This document shows positions 17,234 to 26,042 of a stretch of DNA of 64,000 bases, one piece after another. The notes below the pieces were generated by a model. It was given only the letters and a program-made list of their open reading frames with translations, ran no database searches and was not told the DNA's origin. Both the position numbers and the translations under genes were made by a program. The stretch is from Pseudomonas sp. B21-048 (GTDB lineage Bacteria; Pseudomonadota; Gammaproteobacteria; Pseudomonadales; Pseudomonadaceae). Positions within the stretch are counted from its first letter, which is position 1; each line of letters opens with the position of its first letter. The stretch spans positions 2,852,001-2,916,000 of the forward strand of contig NZ_CP087168.1 in assembly GCF_024748615.1 (NCBI RefSeq). Reading direction: 5' to 3'.

Positions 17234-19243
17234 TCATTTCAGTGCGGAATTGATCGCGTTAATGAGACTCGCACAACCCTCAATTTCGTTTTCAGTCAAA
17301 TCTGACGCCGAGTGATCGCGCGACCACTTCAAGAAAGCCTTGGCTAGCTTGTACTTCGAGAATTCCTTACCAATGTGCTTCTGGAATGTATCTATGATGG
17401 GTTTGTCGGGAGTGCTTGCTATGGCTGACGTGATGTCCCAGCCAAACTCAGACTTCGCGATTTCAATGAGTGTGTCCCTAAGTAGATCTTCGATTTCGGC
17501 CTTATCGATCTTTGGTACCGAGTAATCTGAGGTGCGAAGAATCCTTTTGTTGCTGAGTCGGTGTACTAGCACTTCTTGTTGAGCAGCCTGGTTACCCGCA
17601 TTATCAGAGTCAAGAAGTGCAGCTACCTTCAGATTGTGCGACGTTAGGATCGTCGCGAAATACACTACCTTGCTGGCGGTATTGGCGGGAACGAGTGAGA
17701 TCTTGTCATTCAGTGCCGCGTTCCCTCCATCTTTGAGCAGGCCAGAAATAGCCTCGATGTACCAATAGTCAGTCAACCCTTCGAGAATAAGATTACGTTG
17801 GTTTGCAAACAGGCTCTGGGCCAAGTCGTAGCCAAGCGCCTCCTGTAGCGGCAGGAGTGCTGCTGGGTCGGTGGAGGACACAGTCGTATGTACCTTAGTG
17901 CCGATTTTCCTATCCGTCAGCTCCACCACCCTAACCATGTCAAGCTCATCCGGGCCCACTAAAAATGGCGAATGGGTTGAATATATTGTTTGGTTTTCAT
18001 CGGCGAGCATTGAAATGGTTTTTCTGAACTCTCGCTGCTTCAAAGCATGTAGGCTCACACCGGGCTCATCCAGTAGAAGGATGGTGTTTTTGTGTTTTCC
18101 TTTTGCCTCGGCAAAGAAGACGATGAAGAACGAGACCAGCCATTGAAAGCCCTCGGAGCGCTGGTCGAGCTCAACTTCGACACCAATGTTGTCTTCAACC
18201 ACAACTTTCAGATACTGACCGTCTGCAGTCAGCTTTAGCTTGCTAGCTTCCGCCTTGTTTTCATCCGGATTCCACACTTTAATAATCTGCTGAGTAAGTT
18301 CTACGCTTGCGGCATTTAGCTGGTAGCTGCGTTTATCGAGCTTCTCTCGATATTGCTCAAGATCAGTTGTTGTATGACTAGGATCGGAGGCTCTTCCGAG
18401 ATCAGAGAGCTCTTTTGCAGTGAAACCGAGAAGCTTAAGCAAGCAGTTGTTACCGTAATCATATGCATCATCATCCAAGATATTTGACTCCAAGCGTCTA
18501 GCGAGGCTGTCCAAATGGATGATTGGCTTAACGCGGAAATAATTGCTATAGAGAACAAAGGTTGGCTTATTTTTATCAAGATAAGCTAAGAAGTTTTTCA
18601 GCTCAATAGCATAATCTAAAATTCCATCTATCTTTTCCCAGCGCTCATTCTCTTTCGCATCGTCTTCGTCAATGGCTGAAAGTTTTTCTTCCAGCCATTG
18701 TTTAAGCACGGAAGCATCCGATGAAAGTGGTCTATGAGGAAACCAAGATTTCGTGATTTTGTTGAGACTCTCGGTGTGAACCTTAACTAATCCGTCAGTA
18801 ATACCCCTGTCGAGATGGGCGACAAGCCTTATTAGGTCATTCTTGATCTCTGAGTATGTTGGTAGTTGAACATTATTAAGGCTGTGTGTGGCTGAATTAT
18901 CTAAGTAGCGTGTAAAACTATAGGTGAATAATCTTGTTTTTATTTGATTCGGGGCATGCTCAAGATCAGAGGTATCGAGGGTGAAAGTCCCGGTGACCAC
19001 GGGCACATCTTCAGGATCGATCTCCCCGCGGCTAATTTTAGTATATATAGATCTTGGATAATCTCGCAGGGGATTAAACTTTGCTATATCACTGGGGGCA
19101 TTTATTTGCTGAACTGCTTGAAGAATTGCTGTTTTGCCTGCCTCGTTGGGGCCGACTAGTATTGTTTTAAGGTGTTCGACCTCAAATTCGCCGGTATCTA
19201 AAATGCTCCGATAGTTTTGAACTCGCAACTTACTCAAACGCAT
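17234..19243 (-). CDS. OLD-family ATPase/TOPRIM nuclease
   Basis: 669 aa. N-terminal SMC/ABC-like ATPase: Walker A GPNEAGKT at 31-38, Walker B ILLLDEP at 388-394, H-loop STHSPF about 422-427. C-terminal TOPRIM domain: Glu488 in LILEGLTDYWY and Asp545/Asp547 in LLDSDNAG. This is the layout of overcoming-lysogenization-defect nucleases, which block phages after sensing recombination inhibition or other cues. No UvrD-like helicase follows, so it is a stand-alone (class 1-like) OLD rather than a Gabija pair. Flanked on both sides by inverted copies of the same ~168-bp element. Confidence 0.88.
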   Translation of the reverse strand: MRLSKLRVQNYRSILDTGEFEVEHLKTILVGPNEAGKTAILQAVQQINAPSDIAKFNPLRDYPRSIYTKISRGEIDPEDVPVVTGTFTLDTSDLEHAPNQIKTRLFTYSFTRYLDNSATHSLNNVQLPTYSEIKNDLIRLVAHLDRGITDGLVKVHTESLNKITKSWFPHRPLSSDASVLKQWLEEKLSAIDEDDAKENERWEKIDGILDYAIELKNFLAYLDKNKPTFVLYSNYFRVKPIIHLDSLARRLESNILDDDAYDYGNNCLLKLLGFTAKELSDLGRASDPSHTTTDLEQYREKLDKRSYQLNAASVELTQQIIKVWNPDENKAEASKLKLTADGQYLKVVVEDNIGVEVELDQRSEGFQWLVSFFIVFFAEAKGKHKNTILLLDEPGVSLHALKQREFRKTISMLADENQTIYSTHSPFLVGPDELDMVRVVELTDRKIGTKVHTTVSSTDPAALLPLQEALGYDLAQSLFANQRNLILEGLTDYWYIEAISGLLKDGGNAALNDKISLVPANTASKVVYFATILTSHNLKVAALLDSDNAGNQAAQQEVLVHRLSNKRILRTSDYSVPKIDKAEIEDLLRDTLIEIAKSEFGWDITSAIASTPDKPIIDTFQKHIGKEFSKYKLAKAFLKWSRDHSASDLTENEIEGCASLINAINSALK

Positions 19244-19397
19244 GGTCAGTCCCTTTGCAGCATATGAATGAAGGTCATTTAGGCACGATAGCCTAATGCT
19301 ATACTGAGGAGAAGAGGTCGACCTTGGGGCGTTTTGATTTCAACGGCACTTACGAGCGTCCGCTTGCCCAGAAAGCAGCTTGGGCGAACGTCCGCTT

Positions 19398-19566
19398 CTG
19401 GCCCAGGCTGTGAAAACGCATGCACCGTTTTTTAGTCTGCGTTGCTACGTAAAATCTGTCGGCGTTTGGTTAGTAAGCAGATCTAAAATTTACGTAGGAA
19501 CGCGATTTTCGTTCCGATCCTGACTGTCAAACTTGTTCTAAAGCGTTTTCACACAGCCTGGGCCAG
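19398..19566. mobile_element. MITE-like element, copy B (inverted)
   Basis: About 169 bp with terminal inverted repeats CTGGCCCAGGCTGTG (left) and CACAGCCTGGGCCAG (right), each continuing into AAAACGC / GCGTTTT. The reverse complement aligns through its interior with the element at 16840-17007. The two copies therefore bracket the OLD gene as inverted repeats. No coding capacity. Confidence 0.7.
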
Positions 19567-19610
19567 CTCCCGATAGACGCGTTCCAGAGCAGCCAAGGCC
19601 ACCTTGGTGA

Positions 19611-19964
19611 TCAGAACAAATGGGGTCCTGCTGGGAGCGGATGCCAGCCACCTTTGCTCAGCCGCTTCTCCACTAAAGCCTTGTACTCCTGCGGCTCAGG
19701 CGCGTCCTTGCGCTTATGACGGCGCTGATTGCACCGCTGGCAGGCGGCAGCAATATTGGACTGGGTATCTCTTCCGCCATCCTGCCTGGCGACTAGATGC
19801 TCGGCTGTGCACTGGAAGTGCCTAGCTTGCCGAAGGGAAAGGTCATGGCGGCGGGCGAAGGCCTCAGGAGTATCGCGCCACATCTGGAAGCCGCAGTAAT
19901 AGCAGCGGCCACCTTGGCGATCGAACGCAGCGAAACGATGTTTGATAACTGATTTATGGGCCAT
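19611..19964 (-). CDS. HNH endonuclease
   Basis: 117 aa. HNH core: zinc-knuckle CYYCG, then CTAEHLVARQDGG with the catalytic histidine, then NIAAACQRCNQRR with the second cysteine pair. AGGAGG lies 5-6 bp before the ATG. Small phage- or element-encoded HNH enzymes nick DNA and often aid packaging or homing. It closes the backbone gene set next to the primase genes and has the same strand. Confidence 0.8.
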   Translation of the reverse strand: MAHKSVIKHRFAAFDRQGGRCYYCGFQMWRDTPEAFARRHDLSLRQARHFQCTAEHLVARQDGGRDTQSNIAAACQRCNQRRHKRKDAPEPQEYKALVEKRLSKGGWHPLPAGPHLF

Positions 19965-20193
19965 GGCGGCCTCCTGTATGAAAAAGGAAGTCCGCTGCGC
20001 CTAAAGGCAAGAAACGGTACCAGTCGACTCACTCGAACCGGCCCAACATCGCCCCCTTAAGGGAACGACAAGAGCAAATCTACGCCAAATCAAAAGCAGT
20101 GATCAAGTAGTCTGGAGGCAACCTGAGCTGGTCAAGTATTCCCGGATACCCATGCAGGCGAAATCATCACCAATCAACTGCGTAAAAGAATAA

Positions 20194-20214
20194 AGCCCGG
20201 TAGTTATCCGGGCT
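20194..20214 (-). terminator. Intrinsic terminator
   Basis: Stem AGCCCGG / CCGGGCT with a 7-base loop; on the minus strand it runs into TTTA. It lies just after the small gene at 20220-20510 and would end the primase operon. Confidence 0.7.
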
Positions 20215-20219
20215 AAACG

Positions 20220-20510
20220 TCACTCTATCTTTGCGTTAGGCCATCGCGTTCGGGCTTCAACCAAGGCTTCGGCATGAGTCATTGGCTCACCGATCATTGT
20301 GAAGGGACCGTACCCTGTCACGGACACTGTCCAGTGACTGCGTCGGGCTTCACCATCGTTGGCCGCCACTTCGACCATCAGCTCCAAACGGTGCAACTTG
20401 ATATAGCGGCGCTCCTCCTGTGTCAGCCTGATAGATGGCCAGACGATTAAGCGGTTACCCACCACCTTGGCACTGAACCCGCGATCACGGAGATAGTCGA
20501 TAACTTTCAT
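20220..20510 (-). CDS. Small hypothetical protein downstream of the primase
   Basis: 96 aa. N-terminal 50 residues (DYLRDRGFSAKVVGNRLIVWP then LTQEERRYIKLHRLELM) resemble the TubC-like docking fold often encoded beside element primases. Its ATG overlaps the primase stop by one base (TGATG), so translation is coupled. A role as an accessory factor of the primase is inference from context. Confidence 0.55.
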   Translation of the reverse strand: MKVIDYLRDRGFSAKVVGNRLIVWPSIRLTQEERRYIKLHRLELMVEVAANDGEARRSHWTVSVTGYGPFTMIGEPMTHAEALVEARTRWPNAKIE

Positions 20511-22984
20511 CAGAAGGCCTCCGCGTCGGATTCATCGAAGACCATGTCCGGCGAAGTACCGGTGTTGTCGGGGGATAGTTGCCGACTCGAAGTCCTGCAA
20601 GTCCCAATGTCCTGCTCGGGGTGATCGTCTGGCAGGACATCAGGACTTGCAGGACATTGCTTCGATAACTTTCTCCCGATACCCCATTTCACCGCCCCCC
20701 CAGATTTACCCAGAGACTTGCACTCGATGCCTATCTGCCGAAGAGCGGGAGCAGCACGTCGCAGGGCGTCCCCTAGCCCCTTAGCGGAACGGGGCCACGA
20801 ATCGCAGCCGGTTGGACGGTACTGTTCCAGGGTACGCAGAATATCCTTTGCCGGGGCGGTCACGCCGTGCGGACGCGCCTCGACCAGTTCCACTACGGCG
20901 GCAGCTACCGGGCTAGCGTCAATGGTGCGAGCCAGACTTTCCTGCCGACTGGCTTTGAACTCGCGCAGGAAGTCCTCGGGCTCATGACCTGCTGCGGCGG
21001 CGACAGCCATACCGAGGCGAGCAAATTCAACCAGCCGCGGACGATCGTCGGCGGGGATTTGCATCTGCGGCAACAACTCCAGCGCCTTGGCGAATATATC
21101 CAGCAGCGCCCCCAGCAAACACGGACGCTCGGCTTCGTACTCCCGCCAAAGGTCTGTTACTTCCAGCCGCTCGCTGATAACCGGCGTCTCGATAGTGATC
21201 GTTCTGTCCACCAGATCTTGCGCCGTGACTGCCGCAGATATGCCGTTCAACACGACGGGGCGCTTCACGCTGATAACACTTTCGTCGGCATCCGAGTACA
21301 GCTTGCGCTTGGCAAAGCCGCCTCCGGTTGCCAATACGCACATGGCATCCTGAGTTGCTGCGGGCAAGTGCGAGACGTTCTCCAGGCTCACTACCGCACA
21401 CACACCAGCTGAAACGAATAGGTCCTCCGACGACCTCGGAGCACTGCGCAAAGGGCAGGAATTCGGATCAATGAGCTGGCGCAGCGCTGTTTGTGTCGTG
21501 CTCTTCGCACTACCCTGCTCGCCCAGCAGCTCCAGCACTGGATAAGGCGTATCAGGACGCAGGCATTCGATCAGCCAAGCCAGGGCCAGCAGACGGGAGC
21601 CGTGCGGGATGTTCGCCACGTGCCAAAGTTGCTCGATCGATCCACCAGGAACTGGAGCTGGAATCGGCTGCATGGATTCAGGTCGAACGAACATGGCCTC
21701 GGGTGACTCGGCGATCTCCCACTTACCCGGCCGAATGCGAACCGCTCGGCTACTGCCTAGTACAGCCAGGTCGAGAAAGTAATCACCAGCGGCACCAGCA
21801 GTGCGCAGGTGTACCTCCTGACAGTCTCCATGGAATCGGCCGAGGCCGCTCAGGGTGCCCAGCGCCTCCCGGACCGATTGATCTCGGGGCGCCTTTCCGC
21901 TGTCCGAGTAAAATCCGGCGACCAGTGCATCTCGGAACTGGCGCGCGGCTAGATTACGCACTTCGCCCGTCGTACGATCCCGGGCGAAGACGTCCTTGTT
22001 TTCATCGTGGAACAGCTCGAAGCGTTGCTCCACGAACTTCACCAGTAGAGACGCCTGGCTCTGCTTTTCCTCGGCATCATCACCGGGCTCGAAGTGTTCC
22101 TCGACTGGCTGCTGATCGTCGTCTTCGAACTGGTGATTGCAGGGAGCATCCACCATTTGCAGCAGTTGCTCGACGGTGCCACCCGCGTCCAACCAGTCGG
22201 ACACGTCGCCCTTCGGCAGCAACCCTGGAAGGCAGAGCACGCGAACTTCGGCCTCTGCCAGACTCAGCGCCCGACAAACCTTGTCAGCGTGCTTATGTCC
22301 CGGTTCGTCGTTATCCGCCAGAATCACTACGCGGCGGCGCGCAAAGGGTTCATTGAGAGCATCAGGCCACTTGCCAGCGCCACCGGCATTGCAGGTTGCG
22401 ACCAGCCCCAGCGATTCCAGGCGAAGAACGTCCTTCTCGCCCTCCACGACAAACACTGGCGTATCCCACGGCGCGTCCAGCAATTGCGGCAGATGGAAGG
22501 GAACCTGACGCACGCCCTTCACCGACCACAACCAGCCACCTTTTCCGTCGGGGCGGCACTGGCGAAAGTCCTTTGGCTCGAAACGGACAACCTGATACAG
22601 AACGTTGCCGTCCTCGTCGGTATAGTCATAACGAGCCGACACTTGGCCCCTGACCGGAAGGACATCAGGACTTTCAGGACTTGGGGCCGGATGTTTTTCT
22701 TTTAGGCCGTGCTGCTCAAGCCAGGCCATTTGCTCGGCCCGACTTGTGATGCCGGTTTCCCTGGCAATCAAATCCAACACGCCGCCACCGCTTCCGTCTT
22801 CGTGCGAGTGCCATACCCCCTTTTCCAGATCAACAGATAACGAGCCATGCGCTCCGAACCGAAGCTCGGTTTGCTTGCTCATTGCGGTATTTGGCTCGCC
22901 AAGAAGGTACCGGGCTACTGGCCCAATCATGGATTTCAGCCAAGCCGATCCCGTCGGCGCATGGGCGCCGTTTTGACTTTTCAT
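20510..22984 (-). CDS. TOPRIM primase fused to a P-loop ATPase/helicase-like domain
   Basis: 824 aa, element replication protein. The N-terminal region has HSHEDGSGGGVLDLIARE, a primase zinc-domain-like segment lacking cysteines. TOPRIM signature FVVEGEKDVLRLE at about 178-190 and VVILADNDEPG at about 219-229. A second half carries Walker A LGEQGSAKST near 488-496 and a sensor-like SLENVSHL, recalling DUF927/D5-type ATPases. Such fusions start replication of P4-like satellites and related elements. Whether this element replicates autonomously after excision is not shown. Confidence 0.75.
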   Translation of the reverse strand: MKSQNGAHAPTGSAWLKSMIGPVARYLLGEPNTAMSKQTELRFGAHGSLSVDLEKGVWHSHEDGSGGGVLDLIARETGITSRAEQMAWLEQHGLKEKHPAPSPESPDVLPVRGQVSARYDYTDEDGNVLYQVVRFEPKDFRQCRPDGKGGWLWSVKGVRQVPFHLPQLLDAPWDTPVFVVEGEKDVLRLESLGLVATCNAGGAGKWPDALNEPFARRRVVILADNDEPGHKHADKVCRALSLAEAEVRVLCLPGLLPKGDVSDWLDAGGTVEQLLQMVDAPCNHQFEDDDQQPVEEHFEPGDDAEEKQSQASLLVKFVEQRFELFHDENKDVFARDRTTGEVRNLAARQFRDALVAGFYSDSGKAPRDQSVREALGTLSGLGRFHGDCQEVHLRTAGAAGDYFLDLAVLGSSRAVRIRPGKWEIAESPEAMFVRPESMQPIPAPVPGGSIEQLWHVANIPHGSRLLALAWLIECLRPDTPYPVLELLGEQGSAKSTTQTALRQLIDPNSCPLRSAPRSSEDLFVSAGVCAVVSLENVSHLPAATQDAMCVLATGGGFAKRKLYSDADESVISVKRPVVLNGISAAVTAQDLVDRTITIETPVISERLEVTDLWREYEAERPCLLGALLDIFAKALELLPQMQIPADDRPRLVEFARLGMAVAAAAGHEPEDFLREFKASRQESLARTIDASPVAAAVVELVEARPHGVTAPAKDILRTLEQYRPTGCDSWPRSAKGLGDALRRAAPALRQIGIECKSLGKSGGAVKWGIGRKLSKQCPASPDVLPDDHPEQDIGTCRTSSRQLSPDNTGTSPDMVFDESDAEAF

Positions 22985-23106
22985 GGGTTACACCCCGCGC
23001 TGCTTGGCTTTGCGCCAGGACCAGTTAGAAGGAGACGGGAAGGAATCAACGTGCAGGGCGGCCATTACGCGAAGCTTCCAGGAAGCTGTAAGCGATGATG
23101 AATGGC

Positions 23107-23328
23107 TCATACTGCGTCTCTCGCTTCAATCTTGGTCCGTAACCAAGCCTCCACCTCAGCCAAGACGTAATAAGCCGCGGCTTGTCGGCTTTCGTTGGCC
23201 TTAATTGGCTTCGGGAACGTCGGGTCTTTCTTGCGGAGTTTGTCTAGACCAGAGCGGGACAGGTCCAGCCATAGACAGAGCGCTGGCTGACGGATGAGAG
23301 CTTTCGGGGGAATTGTTGCTGGCTGCAT
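23107..23328 (-). CDS. AlpA-family regulator / excisionase
   Basis: 73 aa, MerR-like winged helix. The pattern LWLDLSRSGLDKLRKKDPTFPKPIK and a C-terminal ALAE-like VLAEVEAWLRTKIEAR is the AlpA signature. GGAG lies about 9 bp before the ATG. In P4-like elements such proteins activate integrase or act as excisionase. It sits between the integrase and primase genes, as usual. The 122 bp to the primase start hold no gene. Confidence 0.8.
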   Translation of the reverse strand: MQPATIPPKALIRQPALCLWLDLSRSGLDKLRKKDPTFPKPIKANESRQAAAYYVLAEVEAWLRTKIEARDAV

Positions 23329-23405
23329 TTGAGTGACTCCGTATCGGGTACAGAGTCATTTTTGTTGAACCCCCGATTGCTGTCGCAGTGCTCAAAAGAG
23401 ATTAG

Positions 23406-24065
23406 TTAGAGGCTTATTTCCCCCCTTTTTGCACGTCGGATCAATTTTTCATATTCGACAATGTCCGCTGGCACCTCGACTCCTGCAGCAACGAGAAGCT
23501 CTCGGGCGAGCTCTGCTGCTTTGCGTTTGGTCATCTTCGCTAAGGAAGACTGCCGTAGCTTGTCCGCGGTATCAGCCAACAAATCATCTCGCGGATACTT
23601 CGGCTTCACGCCACGAATAGTTGGAGCCGCCTCCAACTTCTGCTCGGTAATGTCCAACACATCGGACACCATGGCGGCCTTCGCCATAAGGTCAGAAAGC
23701 AAGCCACCGCTGAAAAAGCACCCATGGCTTCGCCAGCAGGCGTCGTTGATGTAACCCTCGGCGAAAGGAGGGAGATTGTTTAGCCCCCGTAACGTTTCCT
23801 GAAGATGCAGTTGCACCTGCCGCACATGGCGAAGTTCTTCGTGGCGCGCGGGGCCTTTTTCCGTTTCGCGGATGACCGCTCTGTAGGACCCAAGCCTTTC
23901 CTTGAACCATTCCTGAAGATCGCCGTCGTGATGTCCGGCCAAGTCAGCGATAATTGCCCGCGCAGCATCAGACAGGCTTTCATCGACCAAATCACCTGTA
24001 CCCCATTCGGGTTGATTGTCGAATACTGGAAGTGCCTTTGATCGCTTGCCCCTTTTTATTTCCAT
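23406..24065 (-). CDS. Hypothetical protein of element backbone
   Basis: 219 aa, not recognised. Charged and helical, with a lysine/arginine-rich N-terminus (MEIKRGKRSK) and C-terminus (KMTKRKAAELAREL). It overlaps the integrase 3' end by 10 bp and has its own purine-rich ribosome site (AGAGGGGG), so it is co-expressed with the integrase. No catalytic motif. Confidence 0.55.
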   Translation of the reverse strand: MEIKRGKRSKALPVFDNQPEWGTGDLVDESLSDAARAIIADLAGHHDGDLQEWFKERLGSYRAVIRETEKGPARHEELRHVRQVQLHLQETLRGLNNLPPFAEGYINDACWRSHGCFFSGGLLSDLMAKAAMVSDVLDITEQKLEAAPTIRGVKPKYPRDDLLADTADKLRQSSLAKMTKRKAAELARELLVAAGVEVPADIVEYEKLIRRAKRGEISL

Positions 24066-25375
24066 GCTTGTAGCCCCCTCTCCACGCTCACCACATCAGT
24101 GTTCCGGTGTGCAAAATCATAGGGCGTGATGTGCTTTTCCCGGTTGGCGTCCAGGTAGTCAGCCCACCACGTCATCATCAGCCGACGCTCTTCCAGGTGC
24201 TCAGCCTTGTGGATATAGGCCGCGCGCACGCCGTTGCGCTCTTGGTGGCTCATTTGCCGTTCAACCGCGTCACGCGACCATAGGCCGGACTCGACCAACG
24301 CGGAACAGGCCATAGTGCGGAAACCGTGCCCGCAAACCTCTATCTTGGTGTCGTACCCCATACGGCGCAGTGACTTGTTTACGGTGTTCTCCGACATTGG
24401 CCGCCAGTAGTAGTGATCGCCCGGCAACACCAGATCAAAACGCCCGCTTAGCCGGCGTATCTGCTCTAGCACTTCAAGCGTCTGGCGTGACAACGGGACA
24501 AGGTGCGGAGTCCCCATCTTGGCTCCTCGGTGCGACCTCTTGACGCCCTCGATTGGTGCCCGTTCACCGGGAATCGTCCACATGCTCCGGGTAAAGTCGA
24601 ACTCAGACCAGCGGGCAAAGCGCAGCTCACTAGAACGAATGAACACCAGTAGAGCGAGGCTTACAGCAAGACAGGTAAGCGGTCGTCCGGTGTCAGCCTC
24701 GCAGCGTTGCAACAACTCCGGCAACCGCTCAAGGGGCAAGGCCGGGCGGTGTTTGGTCTTGCGGGTGGCAGTCCCGCCCACCAGATCAAGCGCCGGGTTG
24801 TATTCGATAAACTCGCGCTGAACGGCGATTCGCATGATTCCGGCGATGCGCTGGCGCAGTCGCCCAACCACATCAAGCGCGCCGCGCTTCTCTACCGCCT
24901 TCAGACAGGCCAGCAGGTCGCGGGTTTTCAGGTCGGATACGGGGCGTTTGCCCAGCATGGGGAAAAGATCAACCTCAATCTCTTTCAGCACCCTGACCGC
25001 GTGATCCTTCGACCATTTGCCGGCCATGCTGGCGTGCCATTCCAGGGCCAGCGCTTCAAAGGTGTTCCCCGCCTCATTGGCCGCCTCGATCTTTGCTTGC
25101 TTAGCGCTCTCGATGGGGTCTTGGCCATGCGCCAGCAACTCGAGTGCATCGGCTCGACGCGCGCGGGCGGCTTTCAGACCGAGAGCCGGGTAGTTGCCGA
25201 ACGTTGCCAGACCAGGCTTACCGCTTGGCTTTTTATACTTGAAGCGCCAGACCTTCGTGCCGGTAGCCTTTACAAGCAAAAAAAGCCCTTGCCCGTCGAA
25301 CAGGGTGTAGTCCTTTGCGCGGGGCTTGGCGGCCTCGCATTTGGGGTCGGTAAGGGGGGTTACGGTGCGCGCCAT
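24056..25375 (-). CDS. P4-type tyrosine integrase
   Basis: 439 aa. The N-terminal DUF4102-like arm-binding region is seen in LFDGQGLFLLVKATGTKVWRF. The central SAM-like core binding domain follows. The catalytic set includes Arg in FIRSSELRFARW, His-x-x-Arg in GHGFRTMA, a later His in MSHQERN, and the nucleophile Tyr in AAYIHKAEHLEERR. It reads away from the tRNA-Leu-derived site 160 bp upstream, the canonical arrangement of a tRNA-targeting island integrase. Confidence 0.93.
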   Translation of the reverse strand: MARTVTPLTDPKCEAAKPRAKDYTLFDGQGLFLLVKATGTKVWRFKYKKPSGKPGLATFGNYPALGLKAARARRADALELLAHGQDPIESAKQAKIEAANEAGNTFEALALEWHASMAGKWSKDHAVRVLKEIEVDLFPMLGKRPVSDLKTRDLLACLKAVEKRGALDVVGRLRQRIAGIMRIAVQREFIEYNPALDLVGGTATRKTKHRPALPLERLPELLQRCEADTGRPLTCLAVSLALLVFIRSSELRFARWSEFDFTRSMWTIPGERAPIEGVKRSHRGAKMGTPHLVPLSRQTLEVLEQIRRLSGRFDLVLPGDHYYWRPMSENTVNKSLRRMGYDTKIEVCGHGFRTMACSALVESGLWSRDAVERQMSHQERNGVRAAYIHKAEHLEERRLMMTWWADYLDANREKHITPYDFAHRNTDVVSVERGLQAWK

Positions 25376-25403
25376 AGGTATACGCCTCGATATCGAACCG
25401 ATA

Positions 25404-25425
25404 TATACCTAAACGTATACCTAAA
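25404..25425 (+). repeat. Integrase arm-type site, right end
   Basis: Identical to the 22-bp block at 7851-7872: two copies of TATACCTAAA separated by CG. It sits about 30 bp upstream of the integrase start, where Int binding could also repress its own promoter. Confidence 0.65.
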
Positions 25426-25465
25426 TCTTGGGGCTGTACAGGAACATACGGGGATATTCAGACAC

Positions 25466-25490
25466 AAAAAAACCGGCTATAAGGCCGGTT
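25466..25490 (-). terminator. Intrinsic terminator between tRNA remnant and integrase
   Basis: Stem AACCGGC / GCCGGTT with a 6-base loop; on the minus strand it ends in a T-tract. It would end transcripts coming from the tRNA side before they enter the integrase gene. Confidence 0.75.
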
Positions 25491-25535
25491 TCTCTAGGTT
25501 TCAGGTGTTTACGGGAACATCTGAAATCATACTAT

Positions 25536-25594
25536 TGGTGCCCGAAGCCGGAATCGAACCGGCACGCCCTTACGAGCGGGGGATTTTAAGTCCC
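25536..25594 (-). pseudogene. 3' half of tRNA-Leu(UAA), right attachment site
   Basis: On the minus strand this gives the anticodon loop CTTAAAA with UAA anticodon, a long variable arm as in leucine tRNAs, a good T-arm (GCCGG TTCGATT CCGGC) and a CCA 3' end. To the right of 25594 the expected D-arm and acceptor 5' strand are not found, so the tRNA is not intact. The first 16 bp plus a nearby 6 bp repeat at 7772-7795. I infer this is attR with a tRNA half carried or left by the element. Confidence 0.7.
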
Positions 25595-26042
25595 AAGGGA
25601 AAATCAATCAGGCTGCGCTCTCCAATAGTTTTTCCGGGTCGCAATTACGCCTAATTGGCTGCCATACGGCCCAATGTTTCCGCATACCCTTCAGAGATTG
25701 CGGCCCGGAAAAACCACCTATTTCAGCGTCAAAGTACGCTCTTTGCCCGAAGCGATTTACACCGCAGGTATGCCGATTACGCATACTTCAGTGCTTCCCC
25801 GCGTGCTTTCTAGGTCCCTAGCACCCCATGCTGGGGGCTGTAGCAGCCTAACCTATTGTTTCTAAACAAATATAGCCACTTATAAGGGTGGCAAAACACC
25901 CGCTTTTTTGTGCTTATGCAAACGGAAACACGCGGCCTCCAGAGGAGGTTTTGCGCAAGCCGACCCAACAAAAGCGCCTCCAGGTTTACTAGGCATAAGC
26001 GGACACCACAATCGCACCACTCATACGGCCGGAAGAGAAATG
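25595..26042. other. Gap right of the element
   Basis: About 450 bp without a credible gene. A plus-strand hairpin GGGTG / CACCC followed by six T at 25886-25909 looks like an intrinsic terminator. No second tRNA was recognised. Confidence 0.5.

Noticed and set aside
17234-19243. OLD gene as the GajA half of a Gabija system
   Set aside because: No UvrD-like helicase gene follows or precedes; the next gene is an HNH nuclease about 370 bp away beyond a repeat element.
25536-25620. Intact tRNA-Leu gene
   Set aside because: The 3' half is convincing, but the 5' acceptor strand and D-arm are absent.
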